Part shown: positions 35,041 to 42,984 of the stretch, one piece after another
Layout of the letters: the number at the start of each line of letters is the position of its first letter
Position numbering within the stretch: position 1 is the stretch's first letter
From: Arthrobacter sp. B2a2-09
Lineage (GTDB): Bacteria > Actinomycetota > Actinomycetes > Actinomycetales > Micrococcaceae
Direction: 5' to 3'
Assembly: GCF_027587375.1 (NCBI RefSeq)
Contig: NZ_JAMXIC010000008.1
Span: forward strand, 62,001 to 126,000
Length of the DNA: 64,000 nt
Notes under the pieces: generated by a model
The model's database searches: none
Told to the model about the DNA's origin: nothing
What the model saw: only the letters and a program-made list of their open reading frames with translations
Position numbers and translations under genes: made by a program

Positions 35041-35859
35041 TTACACCCGCTCGTGTTCTGTTCCGGAATCTTCCGCGCCCGACAGGAGTGCGTAGTATCC
35101 CGGAACCCACTGCGGAAGACCGCTGGCGTTCATCGGGACCACTTCGATGTTAACGGGGCCGTCCGCAATCAACTGCCAGTCCGAATCCGAAAATACGCCG
35201 TGCCGCTCCCCGGCACCGAAATGCCCGGGCCGGGGAAGGTTCTCCAAGGCGCGCCGCAGCTGCAGGGGCATGCTTTGCCGGGTGGCGCCGAGCTCGGTCA
35301 GGTAACCCAGGCTATTTCCGCGGAAGTTGGTTTCGGCCAGTAACACCCGGCCTCTGTTCCCGATGACGGTTCGCAGGTTGGCAGCCATAGCAGCCTGCTT
35401 GCCGGGTTTCAGGACGTGGAAGACTCCGCGGACAAAGACATTGGCGGGCCCCAGCCGCTCCAACAGGAGCTCCCCGGCACGTGGCCCAGCAGCATCCAGA
35501 ACCATGAAGTCGGCATTTTGGACGCCCTCTGCTTCCTTGCTCGCCATCTCGATCGCCCCCTTGGATACGTCGATCCCGAGAACTCGCGGAAATAGGCCGG
35601 CAAGCCAGCGGGTGTGGGTACCGTTGCCACACCCGACGTCAACTACGGGAAGAGCAGGATCAAAGTGAGTTGCAATCGCGTCGGAGTACTGCGCACGCTC
35701 GGCCGGGGAGTCGGAGTCCCAAAGCACGTCTCCGGAGCGGCCAGTAGTGCGGATTCCGCGCCAGTATCCTTCCCACGCGGCGTCCGGGTTTCTCGGTGCC
35801 CGGGAAGCGAGGCGTACTACGGTGGGGACAAGGAGCATCTGGTCCCAAAGCTTCGACAT
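35041..35859 (-). CDS. Class I SAM-dependent methyltransferase
   Basis: 272 residues. Motif I VVDVGCGNGTHTRWLAGLF is at about residues 72-90, followed by RVLGIDVSKGAIEMA (motif II) and FMVLDAAGP. The fold is Methyltransf_25-like; the substrate cannot be inferred. It lies three bases downstream of the GGDEF-EAL stop and on the same strand, so it is very likely part of that operon, an unusual combination with c-di-GMP turnover genes. Confidence 0.86.
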   Translation of the reverse strand: MSKLWDQMLLVPTVVRLASRAPRNPDAAWEGYWRGIRTTGRSGDVLWDSDSPAERAQYSDAIATHFDPALPVVDVGCGNGTHTRWLAGLFPRVLGIDVSKGAIEMASKEAEGVQNADFMVLDAAGPRAGELLLERLGPANVFVRGVFHVLKPGKQAAMAANLRTVIGNRGRVLLAETNFRGNSLGYLTELGATRQSMPLQLRRALENLPRPGHFGAGERHGVFSDSDWQLIADGPVNIEVVPMNASGLPQWVPGYYALLSGAEDSGTEHERV

Positions 35860-35862
35860 ACG

Positions 35863-37437
35863 CTAACTGTACAGACGCGGTGCGGGCCGGCGGAGTCGCT
35901 CTGGTACTTCCGCGGCCGGCACCGGATATCCGTAGAAGTAGCCTTGCCCGAAGAGGCAACCCATTGCCTCCAGCTGGGCCGCTTGCTCGGCGGTTTCGAT
36001 GCCTTCCACGGTCGCATTGAGTCCGGCAGCGGAAATCAGCTGCAGAATTGCAGAAACGAACTTTTGCTGCCGAGGGTCCGATTCCATGTCCTTTATGAGG
36101 GACTGGTCGACCTTCACGGTGTCTGCCGGAAGCGACCTAAGGTAGCTGATGGACGAGTAGCCGGTGCCGAAGTCGTCAATTTGGAGCCCAACGCCGAGCT
36201 CCCGGAGCCTGCTCAGGACGTGTTCCTCTCCGGTTCCCCGGGACATCAACACGGTCTCGGTGATCTCTAAGACCAAACGCCGCGGATCCACGCCATGCTG
36301 GGCCAGCGTGTCCCTGATGTCCTCCAGCAGGTCGGGTCGAAGCAGTTCGGCGGCAGAAAGATTGATGTGCAGGCAAAAGTCTGGCAGGCCCGGGTCGGTT
36401 TGGCTCCAGCGATTCATTTGGGCGACACCTTCATGCAGCACCCACCGTCCCAGCTCAAAGATCAATCCGGTTTCTTCCGCGATGCCAATGAAGCTGCCCG
36501 GCATGATGGTTCCGCGGACAGGGTGATGCCATCGGAGGAGGGCTTCGATGCCGATGACGCGGCCGGAAGCCAATTCGACCACCGGCTGGTACAGCAGCGC
36601 CAGCTCCCCGCCGGCAACGGCGGTGCGTAGTTCGGCGGTTATTCGAGACCGTTCCCGGACGGCGTCGAGCATGTCCGGGTGGAAGAGCTGGACATTGTTG
36701 CGGCCCCGCGCTTTTGCCTGATACATGGCAATGTCGGCATCGCGCATCAGCGCCTCCGCCGGGTACCCCGGCGTGCCGATGCAAACCCCGATGCTGGCCA
36801 TCGCCCAAACCGTTTCTATTCCGATGCGCACGCTGTCCTGCAGATACTCCGATGCACGGTGCGCAATTTGAAGGATCTCGTCTTTCGTGGCCGCGGTAAT
36901 GAGGATGGCAAACTCATCCCCGCCCAGGCGGGCCACAGTATCCGAGGCCCTGACGGCGGAGCGGAGACGGTTGGCAACCTCCACCAGTGCAGCGTCACCG
37001 GCGCTGTGGCCCAGGATGTCATTGATGGCCTTGAATGAGTCCAGATCCAGGATCAGCACGGCCGGGGCTTTTCCGCCGTCCGCGCTGGACAGGATTGCTT
37101 CCTGGATCCGCTCGGTGAGCAACGTCCTGTTTGCAAGGCCAGTTAGGGCATCTGTCTTGGCCATCTGTTCCAGCTCAACCTGTGTTCGCCGCAACATAGC
37201 CGTGCGGGCGGCCACCCGCTGTTCCAGCTCCGAATGAATGTAGCCCAGTTCCTCTGCAAGCAAGTTGACTCCCGTGATGACAGCATCAATGTCATCCCGG
37301 TCCTCCGAAGGTTCAATGCGCGCGTCCAGGTCACCGGCAGCCAATCGGACAACGCCGTCAACCAACAACTGCAGGCGCGGGTCCTCAACGCTCCTTCTCG
37401 AGGTCACGTAATCCCAGCGGACAGCAGCAGGAAGCAC
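35863..37437 (-). CDS. GGDEF-EAL bifunctional c-di-GMP protein
   Basis: 524 residues with no membrane helix. The N-terminus (about 25-60) is HAMP-like (LLVDGVVRLAAGDLDARIEP) and followed by a coiled-coil segment (ELEQRVAARTAMLRRTQVEL). The GGDEF domain has LGGDEFAI near 190; the EAL domain has GIEALLRWHHP, LHINLSAAELL, LEITETVLM, IDDFGTGYSS and KVDQSLIKDM, all catalytic residues intact. It can therefore synthesise and/or hydrolyse c-di-GMP. The small STAS-like gene ends nine bases upstream and the methyltransferase follows, forming one operon. Confidence 0.93.
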   Translation of the reverse strand: MLPAAVRWDYVTSRRSVEDPRLQLLVDGVVRLAAGDLDARIEPSEDRDDIDAVITGVNLLAEELGYIHSELEQRVAARTAMLRRTQVELEQMAKTDALTGLANRTLLTERIQEAILSSADGGKAPAVLILDLDSFKAINDILGHSAGDAALVEVANRLRSAVRASDTVARLGGDEFAILITAATKDEILQIAHRASEYLQDSVRIGIETVWAMASIGVCIGTPGYPAEALMRDADIAMYQAKARGRNNVQLFHPDMLDAVRERSRITAELRTAVAGGELALLYQPVVELASGRVIGIEALLRWHHPVRGTIMPGSFIGIAEETGLIFELGRWVLHEGVAQMNRWSQTDPGLPDFCLHINLSAAELLRPDLLEDIRDTLAQHGVDPRRLVLEITETVLMSRGTGEEHVLSRLRELGVGLQIDDFGTGYSSISYLRSLPADTVKVDQSLIKDMESDPRQQKFVSAILQLISAAGLNATVEGIETAEQAAQLEAMGCLFGQGYFYGYPVPAAEVPERLRRPAPRLYS

Positions 37438-37446
37438 ATCCGGGGC

Positions 37447-37827
37447 TCACGCACCCGGATTAAGCCAGGCCAGGGCATCGCTTCGCGATGTAAAAAAACG
37501 GGTCGGGCAAGGCGGGACGTGCACTCCGAGGAAGAAGTTCGCCAGGACCCGGTCTACAGGCGACGTACCTAACAAGGCGATGCGCGAAGCGCCGCAGGGT
37601 ATGGACCATACACCCCTGGCCTCTCGGCTAACGGAAGCGACTGCGGCCATGTCTACAAGCATCGGATGCTGCTCCTGCTGGCATAGCTCGTTGACTTTCG
37701 CCATGGCCGCCCGGGCATCCTCAACCTGAATGTCGACCCCGGGAAGCCAGCGCAGATGGAGAAGTCCGTCGACGCTCAAATCGACACCGGCCTTTCCACC
37801 GTCTGCAGTATCCGGTACCACGATCAC
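37447..37827 (-). CDS. STAS/SpoIIAA-like small protein
   Basis: 126 residues. LLHLRWLPGVDIQVEDARAA, HPMLVDMAAVASVSREARGV, RIALLGTSPVDRVLANFFLG and PTRFFTSRSDALAWL are the alternating strands and helices of the STAS/SpoIIAA-like fold. It lacks the serine context of classical anti-anti-sigma factors. The stop is nine bases before the GGDEF-EAL start, so the pair is cotranscribed. By analogy it may modulate the HAMP-like input of that enzyme; this is inferred from position. Confidence 0.7.
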   Translation of the reverse strand: MIVVPDTADGGKAGVDLSVDGLLHLRWLPGVDIQVEDARAAMAKVNELCQQEQHPMLVDMAAVASVSREARGVWSIPCGASRIALLGTSPVDRVLANFFLGVHVPPCPTRFFTSRSDALAWLNPGA

Positions 37828-38063
37828 GTCCTCCCCGAGCAGGCCGCCGAACCTAGCTGCAGCTGTCCCTAGTTAACAAGTAGCAATCGCCAACCCCGAT
37901 AGCGTAACTTCCCGGGCATTGGTCCTCAAGCCCTTCTCCTACGCGTTGCCCAAATTTGAACGGCCCGGGTCTCAACTGCGCCTTTCGTCCCGATCCTTCC
38001 AGCTCCACGTGGGTAGAATCGAGGCCTGAACACTGCCGGAACGCATCTGAAGACGGAGAAACG

Positions 38064-38882
38064 ATGTCAGCATGGCTCGAAGTCGGCCCTAACAACTACG
38101 TGTTGGAGACCGAAGGGTGCCTGCTCAACACGGGCCTCGTTGTAGGCACGGAACGAGCCATGGTGATCGACACCGGTTGCGGCCCCCGCCAAGGCCGGCA
38201 AATCCTCGCCGCCGTCCGCGAAATAACCCAGCTGCCGCTTGTCGTCGTGAACACCCACGCCCACTACGACCACTACTTCGGCAACGCCGTTTTTGCCGAC
38301 GACGGCGTCACGGAGTTTTGGGGGCACGTCAACTGTGCGGCGACAATCGACGACGACGGCGACCACCAGCGCCGCTTCGTCGCCGCCACCGAACCGGAGA
38401 TGGCCGCGGGCCAGGGCGACGCCGTCGAGATCGTCATTCCCAACGCGATCGTTAAGGACCAGCCCGTCCTGGTGGACCTCGGCGGCCTCACCGCCACGCT
38501 GTTCTACCTGGGCCGTGGACACACCGACGGCGACCTCCTGGTAGGCACCCCCAGCACCCTTTACGCAGGTGACCTCGTGGAACAAGGTGCGCATCCCTCG
38601 TTCGAGGACTCCTACCCGGAAGATTGGGCGGACGCCCTGCGGCACATCTCGGCCCTGCGCCACCGCTACGAGTTCCTCATCCCCGGCCACGGCAAGCCCT
38701 GCAGCGACCAATTCGTGAAGACCATGGCCAACACCATGTCCACAGCGGTACGGCAAGCTAGGCAGTCGATCCGGGACACGCCGTCGGACGCTACCAAAGC
38801 GATCCCGGTGCTTCCTTACGGACCCGAACAATCACGCTGGTTCATCAAGAGGCTCCAGGAGACGACGCAAGCGCATCACTAA
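38064..38882 (+). CDS. MBL-fold metallohydrolase
   Basis: 272 residues. The metal motif HxHxDH is at residues 65-70 (HAHYDH), with GRGHTDGDLLV, LYAGDLVEQGA and LIPGHGKP completing the set of ligands for a dinuclear site. This is the QH-AHL lactonase/glyoxalase II-like group; the substrate is unknown. ATG 38064 is preceded by GACGGAG. An upstream in-frame ATG at 37956 is less likely. Its stop overlaps that of the CDF-like gene convergently by four bases. Confidence 0.9.
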   Translation: MSAWLEVGPNNYVLETEGCLLNTGLVVGTERAMVIDTGCGPRQGRQILAAVREITQLPLVVVNTHAHYDHYFGNAVFADDGVTEFWGHVNCAATIDDDGDHQRRFVAATEPEMAAGQGDAVEIVIPNAIVKDQPVLVDLGGLTATLFYLGRGHTDGDLLVGTPSTLYAGDLVEQGAHPSFEDSYPEDWADALRHISALRHRYEFLIPGHGKPCSDQFVKTMANTMSTAVRQARQSIRDTPSDATKAIPVLPYGPEQSRWFIKRLQETTQAHH

Positions 38883-39487
38883 GTGGTGTGTTTGAAGGCG
38901 TGGCGGGCTTCGCGGGCCGCGTAGTAGATGATTACCGCCCCGGCCAGGGGATCCGCCCACCACCAGCCGAACAGGGCGTTTAATGCGAGCCCTGCCAGCA
39001 CCGCGCCGGCCAGGTAGGCGTCCACCAGGGTCACCTTTCCCTCCGCACGGAGCACCGGATTGCCCAAGCGGTGCCCGGTGCGGATCTTGCCCCACGCCAG
39101 GGCGAGCATGACCAGGAAGGTCAGGGCCGTCCAGGCGATGCCCGTACCTGAGGTGGCAGGGCGGACGCCGGCGGCAAACACAAAGGCCAACTGGACGAGC
39201 AAGTAGGCGCCGAGAACGGCGAAGGCGGTCCCTATCAGCCGCATCGCGGGTGCCTCGCGCTCCTTGTGGGCGCCTTTGAGCTGCCACACCACCACGATGG
39301 AAGCGAAGATCTCGATCAGGGAATCCAAGCCGAAACCGGCAAGGGCCGGGGAACCGGCCTGAACGGCAGCGGCTGCCAGGACGCCGAGGCCCGCCACGTT
39401 CCAGCCCAGGGTCGCGTATTCAAGCCGCAGCCCGCGGCGAAGCAAGAGCTCTTTGGTTGTGGCTGTGTTGCCGTTAATGCTGGGCAT
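38879..39487 (-). CDS. CDF-type cation transporter, short form without C-terminal domain
   Basis: 202 residues, six hydrophobic segments. The first helix pair ends GFGLDSLIEIFAS, with the D-x-x-x-E metal residues, and the second site is TLVDAYLAGAVL; both match cation-efflux (PF01545) proteins. The cytoplasmic C-terminal metal-binding domain present in most CDF proteins is absent. It is the last gene of an ArsR-led operon, so it probably exports a divalent metal such as Zn or Co. The metal is not determined. Confidence 0.8.
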   Translation of the reverse strand: MPSINGNTATTKELLLRRGLRLEYATLGWNVAGLGVLAAAAVQAGSPALAGFGLDSLIEIFASIVVVWQLKGAHKEREAPAMRLIGTAFAVLGAYLLVQLAFVFAAGVRPATSGTGIAWTALTFLVMLALAWGKIRTGHRLGNPVLRAEGKVTLVDAYLAGAVLAGLALNALFGWWWADPLAGAVIIYYAAREARHAFKHTT

Positions 39488-39510
39488 GGGTGTCCGTTTC
39501 CTTGGGTGCG

Positions 39511-40125
39511 CTAGCAGCAGTCTTCACCCTTCCACGCTTCGCGGCCTTCCTTGACGGCCACGGCGGCGACGATGAGGCCGATGACCGGGTCAAGCCACCA
39601 CGCGCCGAAGAGCGCATTGCCGGCCAGGCCGATCAGGACGGCGGCGGCCGTGGCGGCGCAGAGCAGGTTCTGGGTTCCCTCCCCGGCGGTGGCTCCGGAG
39701 TTCAGCCTGGCACCGAGGCGCTGCTTGGCGACACCGAGGACAGGCATGATGACCAGGCTTGCCGCCGTGAGCACGATGCCCAGAATGCTGTTCTCGGCCC
39801 GGTGTCCCGTGGCCAGGTCGATGACCGACTGGATTCCGATGTAGGGGGCCAGGAGCCAGAAACTGATGGCGACGGCCTTTTGTGCGCGACCTTCGGCGGT
39901 TTCGGACAGGGTGCGTGATCCGGTGAACCGCCAGATCACGATGATGCTCGCCAGGCCCTCGACGGCGGAGCTGAGCGCCCAGCCGATCAGGGACACGGAG
40001 CCTGCTTCACCGCCGGCGGCCAGTCCGAGGGCTCCCTCCAGGACCATCCAGACCAGGCTGAACCAGGACAGTAGCCGCACGGTACGGGTGTCCTTGATCC
40101 ATGACCGGGTCGGGGCAGCTGTCAT
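39511..40125 (-). CDS. CDF-related membrane protein with altered metal site
   Basis: 204 residues, about six membrane segments, clearly homologous to the downstream short CDF protein: GWALSSAVEGLASI aligns with GFGLDSLIEIFASI, and LCAATAAAVLIGLAGNALFG with VDAYLAGAVLAGLALNALFG. The transport-site aspartates are replaced by serine and cysteine while the glutamate remains, so it may have other specificity or act as a partner. The C-terminus ends GEDCC, a possible thiol ligand pair. Its start shares one base with the stop of the full-length CDF gene. Confidence 0.78.
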   Translation of the reverse strand: MTAAPTRSWIKDTRTVRLLSWFSLVWMVLEGALGLAAGGEAGSVSLIGWALSSAVEGLASIIVIWRFTGSRTLSETAEGRAQKAVAISFWLLAPYIGIQSVIDLATGHRAENSILGIVLTAASLVIMPVLGVAKQRLGARLNSGATAGEGTQNLLCAATAAAVLIGLAGNALFGAWWLDPVIGLIVAAVAVKEGREAWKGEDCC

Positions 40126-41072
40126 CAGTGGGTTCCGGTTTCGTGGACGGCGTGGCCGGCGGGTTCGAGCTGGAAGGTGGAGTGTTCGACGTCGAAATGC
40201 CCGGTCAGGCAGCTTTGCAGCTGGTCAAGGATGAGCGGGGCATGTCCGTCGTGGAAGCAGCTCTCGTCCAGGACGACGTGCGCGGAGAGGGCCGGAAGGT
40301 CCGAGGTGACTGTCCAGACGTGCAGGTCGTGGACGTCATGCACGTGCCCGGTTTCGAGGAGGTGTTCCCTGACCTGGTCCAGGTCGACACCTTCGGGCGC
40401 GCCTTCCAGGAGGATCCTCCCGGAGTCCCGAAGCAGCCCCCACGCGGCGTGCAGCATCAGGGCCACCACGATGAGGGAAGCAATCGCGTCCGCACGGGCA
40501 AAACCGGTGGTCAGGACCACGAGCCCGGCGATCGCCGTCGCAATGAAGCCGTACAGGTCGGTCAGGATGTGCTGGAAGGATCCTTCCACGTTCAGGCTGG
40601 ACCGGTTGGCTTTGGCCAGCACCCACACCGCGACGAGGTTCACGATGACGCCGAGGATCGCGACGACCAGCACGGGGCCGCCCTCGACCGGTGGCGGATC
40701 GAGGAGCCGGTGGATCGCCTCCACGGCCACGAGGGCGCTGATGACCAACAAGGTGATGCCGTTGGCGGCCGCGGAGAGGATTTCCGCGCGTTTGAACCCG
40801 AACGTCCAGATTCCCCGCGCCGGACGGGCCGCGAGGCTGATCGCCCACAGCGAGGCGGCGATCGCCCCGGCGTCGGTAAGCATGTGCCCGGCGTCCGAGA
40901 GCAGGGCCAGTGACCCGGAAACGACGGCGACAATCACCTCTACGATCATGAAGCCGACAATCAGCGCCAACGCGATAACCAGATAGCGCCGGTCCGCGTT
41001 CGCCGCTATTGCGTGACTGTGGCCGTGGTGTTTGGATGTCTTCCCGGCAGTGTCGTGGGTATGGGTGCTCAT
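40125..41072 (-). CDS. Cation diffusion facilitator, CzcD/ZitB-type zinc exporter
   Basis: 315 residues. A histidine-rich N-terminus (THTHDTAGKTSKHHGHSHA) precedes six membrane helices. The transport site is canonical: SDAGHMLTDAG in helix 2 and HILTDLYGF in helix 5 (HxxxD). The C-terminal ferredoxin-like metal domain has histidines in HVHDVHDLHVWTV and CFHDGHAP. It should exchange Zn (or Cd/Co) for protons. Its start overlaps the ArsR stop by four bases, making it the first transporter of a three-gene efflux set under that regulator. Confidence 0.92.
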   Translation of the reverse strand: MSTHTHDTAGKTSKHHGHSHAIAANADRRYLVIALALIVGFMIVEVIVAVVSGSLALLSDAGHMLTDAGAIAASLWAISLAARPARGIWTFGFKRAEILSAAANGITLLVISALVAVEAIHRLLDPPPVEGGPVLVVAILGVIVNLVAVWVLAKANRSSLNVEGSFQHILTDLYGFIATAIAGLVVLTTGFARADAIASLIVVALMLHAAWGLLRDSGRILLEGAPEGVDLDQVREHLLETGHVHDVHDLHVWTVTSDLPALSAHVVLDESCFHDGHAPLILDQLQSCLTGHFDVEHSTFQLEPAGHAVHETGTH

Positions 41073-41533
41073 TGGCCGCTGTCCTTTTTGGCGGGACCCG
41101 TGCTGGCCAGAGCCGTGCTGGCCCGAGCCGTGCTGGCCCGAGCCGTGCGCTCGGGGTGGACGGCGACGGTGTGTCCGGTGTGGGTCAAGCCCAAGTCCAG
41201 CAGCATCCGCACGTGCGCATCATCCAGCCGGTAATAAGCCATCCGGCCGCGCCTCGAGACGGAAACCACCCGGTGGGCGCGCAGCAGCCGTAACGCATGG
41301 CTGACGGCACTCTCGCTCATCGCCGTCGTCGCAGCGAGGTCGCATACGCACAGTTCCCCGCCCTCCAGTAGCGACGTCAACAGCCGCAAGCGTCCAGGAT
41401 CGCCCAGCAGCGAGAACACATCCGCCAGCTCGGCAATGTCATGTTCCGAGGGCAGGGCCGCCCGGACGAGTTCGACCTTGTCGGGGTCGACAAGTTTCAC
41501 GCCGCATTCATCGACGGCTTCACGGGCAGCCAT
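41069..41533 (-). CDS. ArsR/SmtB-family metal-sensing repressor
   Basis: 154 residues. The winged helix covers about 35-110: FSLLGDPGRLRLLTSLLEGG, ELCVCDLAATTAMSESAVSH. The ELCVCDL cysteines in the alpha-3 region, a C-terminal DAHVRMLLDLGLTHTGHTVA alpha-5-type segment and an N-terminal cysteine provide possible metal ligands. The tail after residue 128 is low-complexity (ARASTARASTA...) encoded by a 15-bp tandem repeat. A perfect-style ArsR/SmtB operator lies 15 bases upstream of the start. It heads the CDF operon and should de-repress it when metal binds. Confidence 0.92.
   Translation of the reverse strand: MAAREAVDECGVKLVDPDKVELVRAALPSEHDIAELADVFSLLGDPGRLRLLTSLLEGGELCVCDLAATTAMSESAVSHALRLLRAHRVVSVSRRGRMAYYRLDDAHVRMLLDLGLTHTGHTVAVHPERTARASTARASTALASTGPAKKDSGQ
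41100..41144. repeat. 15-bp tandem repeat (three copies) in the ArsR coding tail
   Basis: GTGCTGGCCCGAGCC occurs three times in tandem, the first copy with one base change, and a partial fourth follows. Each unit encodes ARAST on the minus strand. The number of copies can change without frameshift. Confidence 0.9.
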
Positions 41534-41547
41534 GGGACCTCCAACGT

Positions 41548-41563
41548 CTGAACAAATATTCAG
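41548..41563. promoter_or_regulatory. ArsR/SmtB-type operator upstream of the efflux operon
   Basis: CTGAACAAATATTCAG matches the SmtB/CzrA consensus TGAA-n6-TTCA (12 of 16 positions symmetrical). It is 15 bases before the ArsR start, where repressor binding would block transcription. Confidence 0.75.
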
Positions 41564-41680
41564 ATGTCAGTATAGGCGCAAGGGGACACAACTCTCAGCC
41601 AGAGGTTGCTAGCTGGGAACTTCGTAACAGTTATCCTTCTTGTTGCCCGAGCGAAACAATCGCGGCGTACGCTTCCCCGT

Positions 41681-41824
41681 ATGGGGAACAAGATGATTGG
41701 GTTGTCGGCTCGCGAATCGAAGCGGGAAATTCGGAAGCAGCGCCTTCAAGTGCTTGCGTACGTGGGGTTGGCGATCCTCGCTGTGGCGACCGTGGTCGTC
41801 GTCGTAATAGCGCTACGACGCTAG
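41681..41824 (+). CDS. 47-aa single-pass membrane peptide, paralogue of 21623-21766
   Basis: MGNKMIGLSARESKREIRKQ begins the peptide, a basic cytoplasmic segment, followed by one membrane helix (LAYVGLAILAVATVVVVVIA) and a basic end (LRR). It is identical to the peptide at 21623-21766 at 28 of 47 positions with no gaps. The ATG at 41681 is preceded by TACGCT at seven bases and no ribosome-binding site, suggesting a leaderless mRNA. A longer open frame upstream has no similarity to the paralogue and is rejected. Confidence 0.8.
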   Translation: MGNKMIGLSARESKREIRKQRLQVLAYVGLAILAVATVVVVVIALRR

Positions 41825-41970
41825 GGGTTTGGGCTGCGATTGCGGCCCAACACCAAAGTTTCGCCGATGGTGCACTCAATCCTCTCCATTTGGAGGTACT
41901 CAGAGGCCGCCGGGGCTGATATGTTTCTGTGCACTCCTTCGGAGCAAACGCAAAAATTGGGGGCAAGAAC

Positions 41971-42228
41971 ATGTCCAAAGCGCAGAAACTACTCTTCATA
42001 GCCGCCGTAGTGCTTGGAGCTACCGCCATTCTGGTTTATGCCTACATCTGGATCGGCTCGGAGGTATTCGGCCTCAACACCTCGCGGCTCGATCCTGACC
42101 AAGGGCCATCCTGGCCATTCGCGGTCATTTCCTTGTCCGTCATCGGCTCGCTTTTTGCCTTGACGGGAGGAATCCTCTTTGCGGTGTTCAGCGCGCATCG
42201 GACGCCCAATTCTCCGGACCACCGGTAA
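41971..42228 (+). CDS. Small two-helix membrane protein, hypothetical
   Basis: 85 residues. Two membrane helices (LLFIAAVVLGATAILVYAYI and FAVISLSVIGSLFALTGGIL) are separated by a short polar loop (SEVFGLNTSRLDPDQGPS). ATG 41971 is preceded by GGGGG; the upstream in-frame ATG has no site. It follows the 47-aa peptide gene by 146 bases on the same strand. No family recognised. The end is charged (AHRTPNSPDHR). Confidence 0.62.
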   Translation: MSKAQKLLFIAAVVLGATAILVYAYIWIGSEVFGLNTSRLDPDQGPSWPFAVISLSVIGSLFALTGGILFAVFSAHRTPNSPDHR

Positions 42229-42267
42229 CTCCATTACGAACACACACGCTGGTTCATCGACGTAGAG

Positions 42268-42380
42268 CGAACTGGCGGCAGATGCCCTCTGGAAGCGATT
42301 TTGCGGGCATCAGCTGCCAGTTCGCGCGTCAGGAAGTTGGTGCGGAAGCCGGTGCGGATCGGATTTGGGCTGGGGTCAAT
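42268..42380. repeat. Copy A of a palindromic 3'-end module (shared with 45997-46114)
   Basis: Arms of 20 bases (42268-42287 and 42305-42324; 18 of 20 complementary) flank a 17-base loop. Adjacent sequence covers the marR stop and its last codons; 42361-42380 matches 46095-46114 at 19 of 20 bases. The loop matches copy B only when one is inverted (11 of 17, versus 6 of 17 directly). Confidence 0.85.
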
Positions 42381-42874
42381 CTCTCGTCGTTTTCCAGCAG
42401 GGACGCGAGGGCGGCCAGGGCAGGGACAGCGTTTTCTATTGCATTCCGGTAAGCCTCCGGGAGCCGTTCCAGGGCTTGCCCGAGTCGTCTGTCGTTGGCG
42501 GCCTGCCATGCTGCCAATATCTCGATGCCGCTCTGTGTCAGGCTCAGGTTCGCGGCCCTGCGGTCACCAGGCCGAGGGGTGCGTTCGACAAGGCCCGCGG
42601 TCACCATTTGCTGGACCAGGTTGCTGACCGTGTTGGTGGCAAGCCGTTGACGGTCAGCGAGGCCGCTGACGCCCATGCCGGGCTCCTCGGCGAGGCGTTG
42701 CAGGACCTCTACTTGGGCCATGGGAAGGGATTCCCAGGGGAACTCCTGCCGCACGCTGGAGCGCAGGACCCGTCGCAGGCGCGTGATCACGCCGGTCAGC
42801 GACCACGCATCGGCGCCCGTGTAGTCACGGACCGTGGGGTCGGTGTCGGGGGCGGATGCGTTGACCGTTTTCAT
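42329..42874 (-). CDS. MarR-family transcriptional regulator
   Basis: 181 residues. The winged helix is at about 50-110: PMAQVEVLQRLAEEPGMGVS, ADRQRLATNTVSNLVQQMVT, VERTPRPGDRRAANLSLTQS. It is divergent from lgt with a 110-bp intergenic region containing a near-palindrome, so it probably controls itself and perhaps the lgt-PBP operon. The last 16 residues (LTPAQIRSAPASAPTS) resemble the end of the GH18-like protein and are part of a repeated DNA module, so the tail is probably acquired and not part of the MarR fold. Confidence 0.9.
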   Translation of the reverse strand: MKTVNASAPDTDPTVRDYTGADAWSLTGVITRLRRVLRSSVRQEFPWESLPMAQVEVLQRLAEEPGMGVSGLADRQRLATNTVSNLVQQMVTAGLVERTPRPGDRRAANLSLTQSGIEILAAWQAANDRRLGQALERLPEAYRNAIENAVPALAALASLLENDERLTPAQIRSAPASAPTS

Positions 42875-42910
42875 GCCGTTAGCCTATCTCGGTAGTCCCC
42901 TTATAGAATA

Positions 42911-42925
42911 GTTCTGTTACCGAAC
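42911..42925. promoter_or_regulatory. Candidate MarR operator between marR and lgt
   Basis: GTTCTGTTACCGAAC is symmetrical at 12 of 15 positions and adjoins a TATAGAAT -10-like sequence, in the shared upstream region of the divergent genes. Confidence 0.45.
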
Positions 42926-42984
42926 AACTTTCTTCAGGCGCAGCCACGTCCCGCCGTTGCCCGTAACTTCCAGAACAGGAGTCC

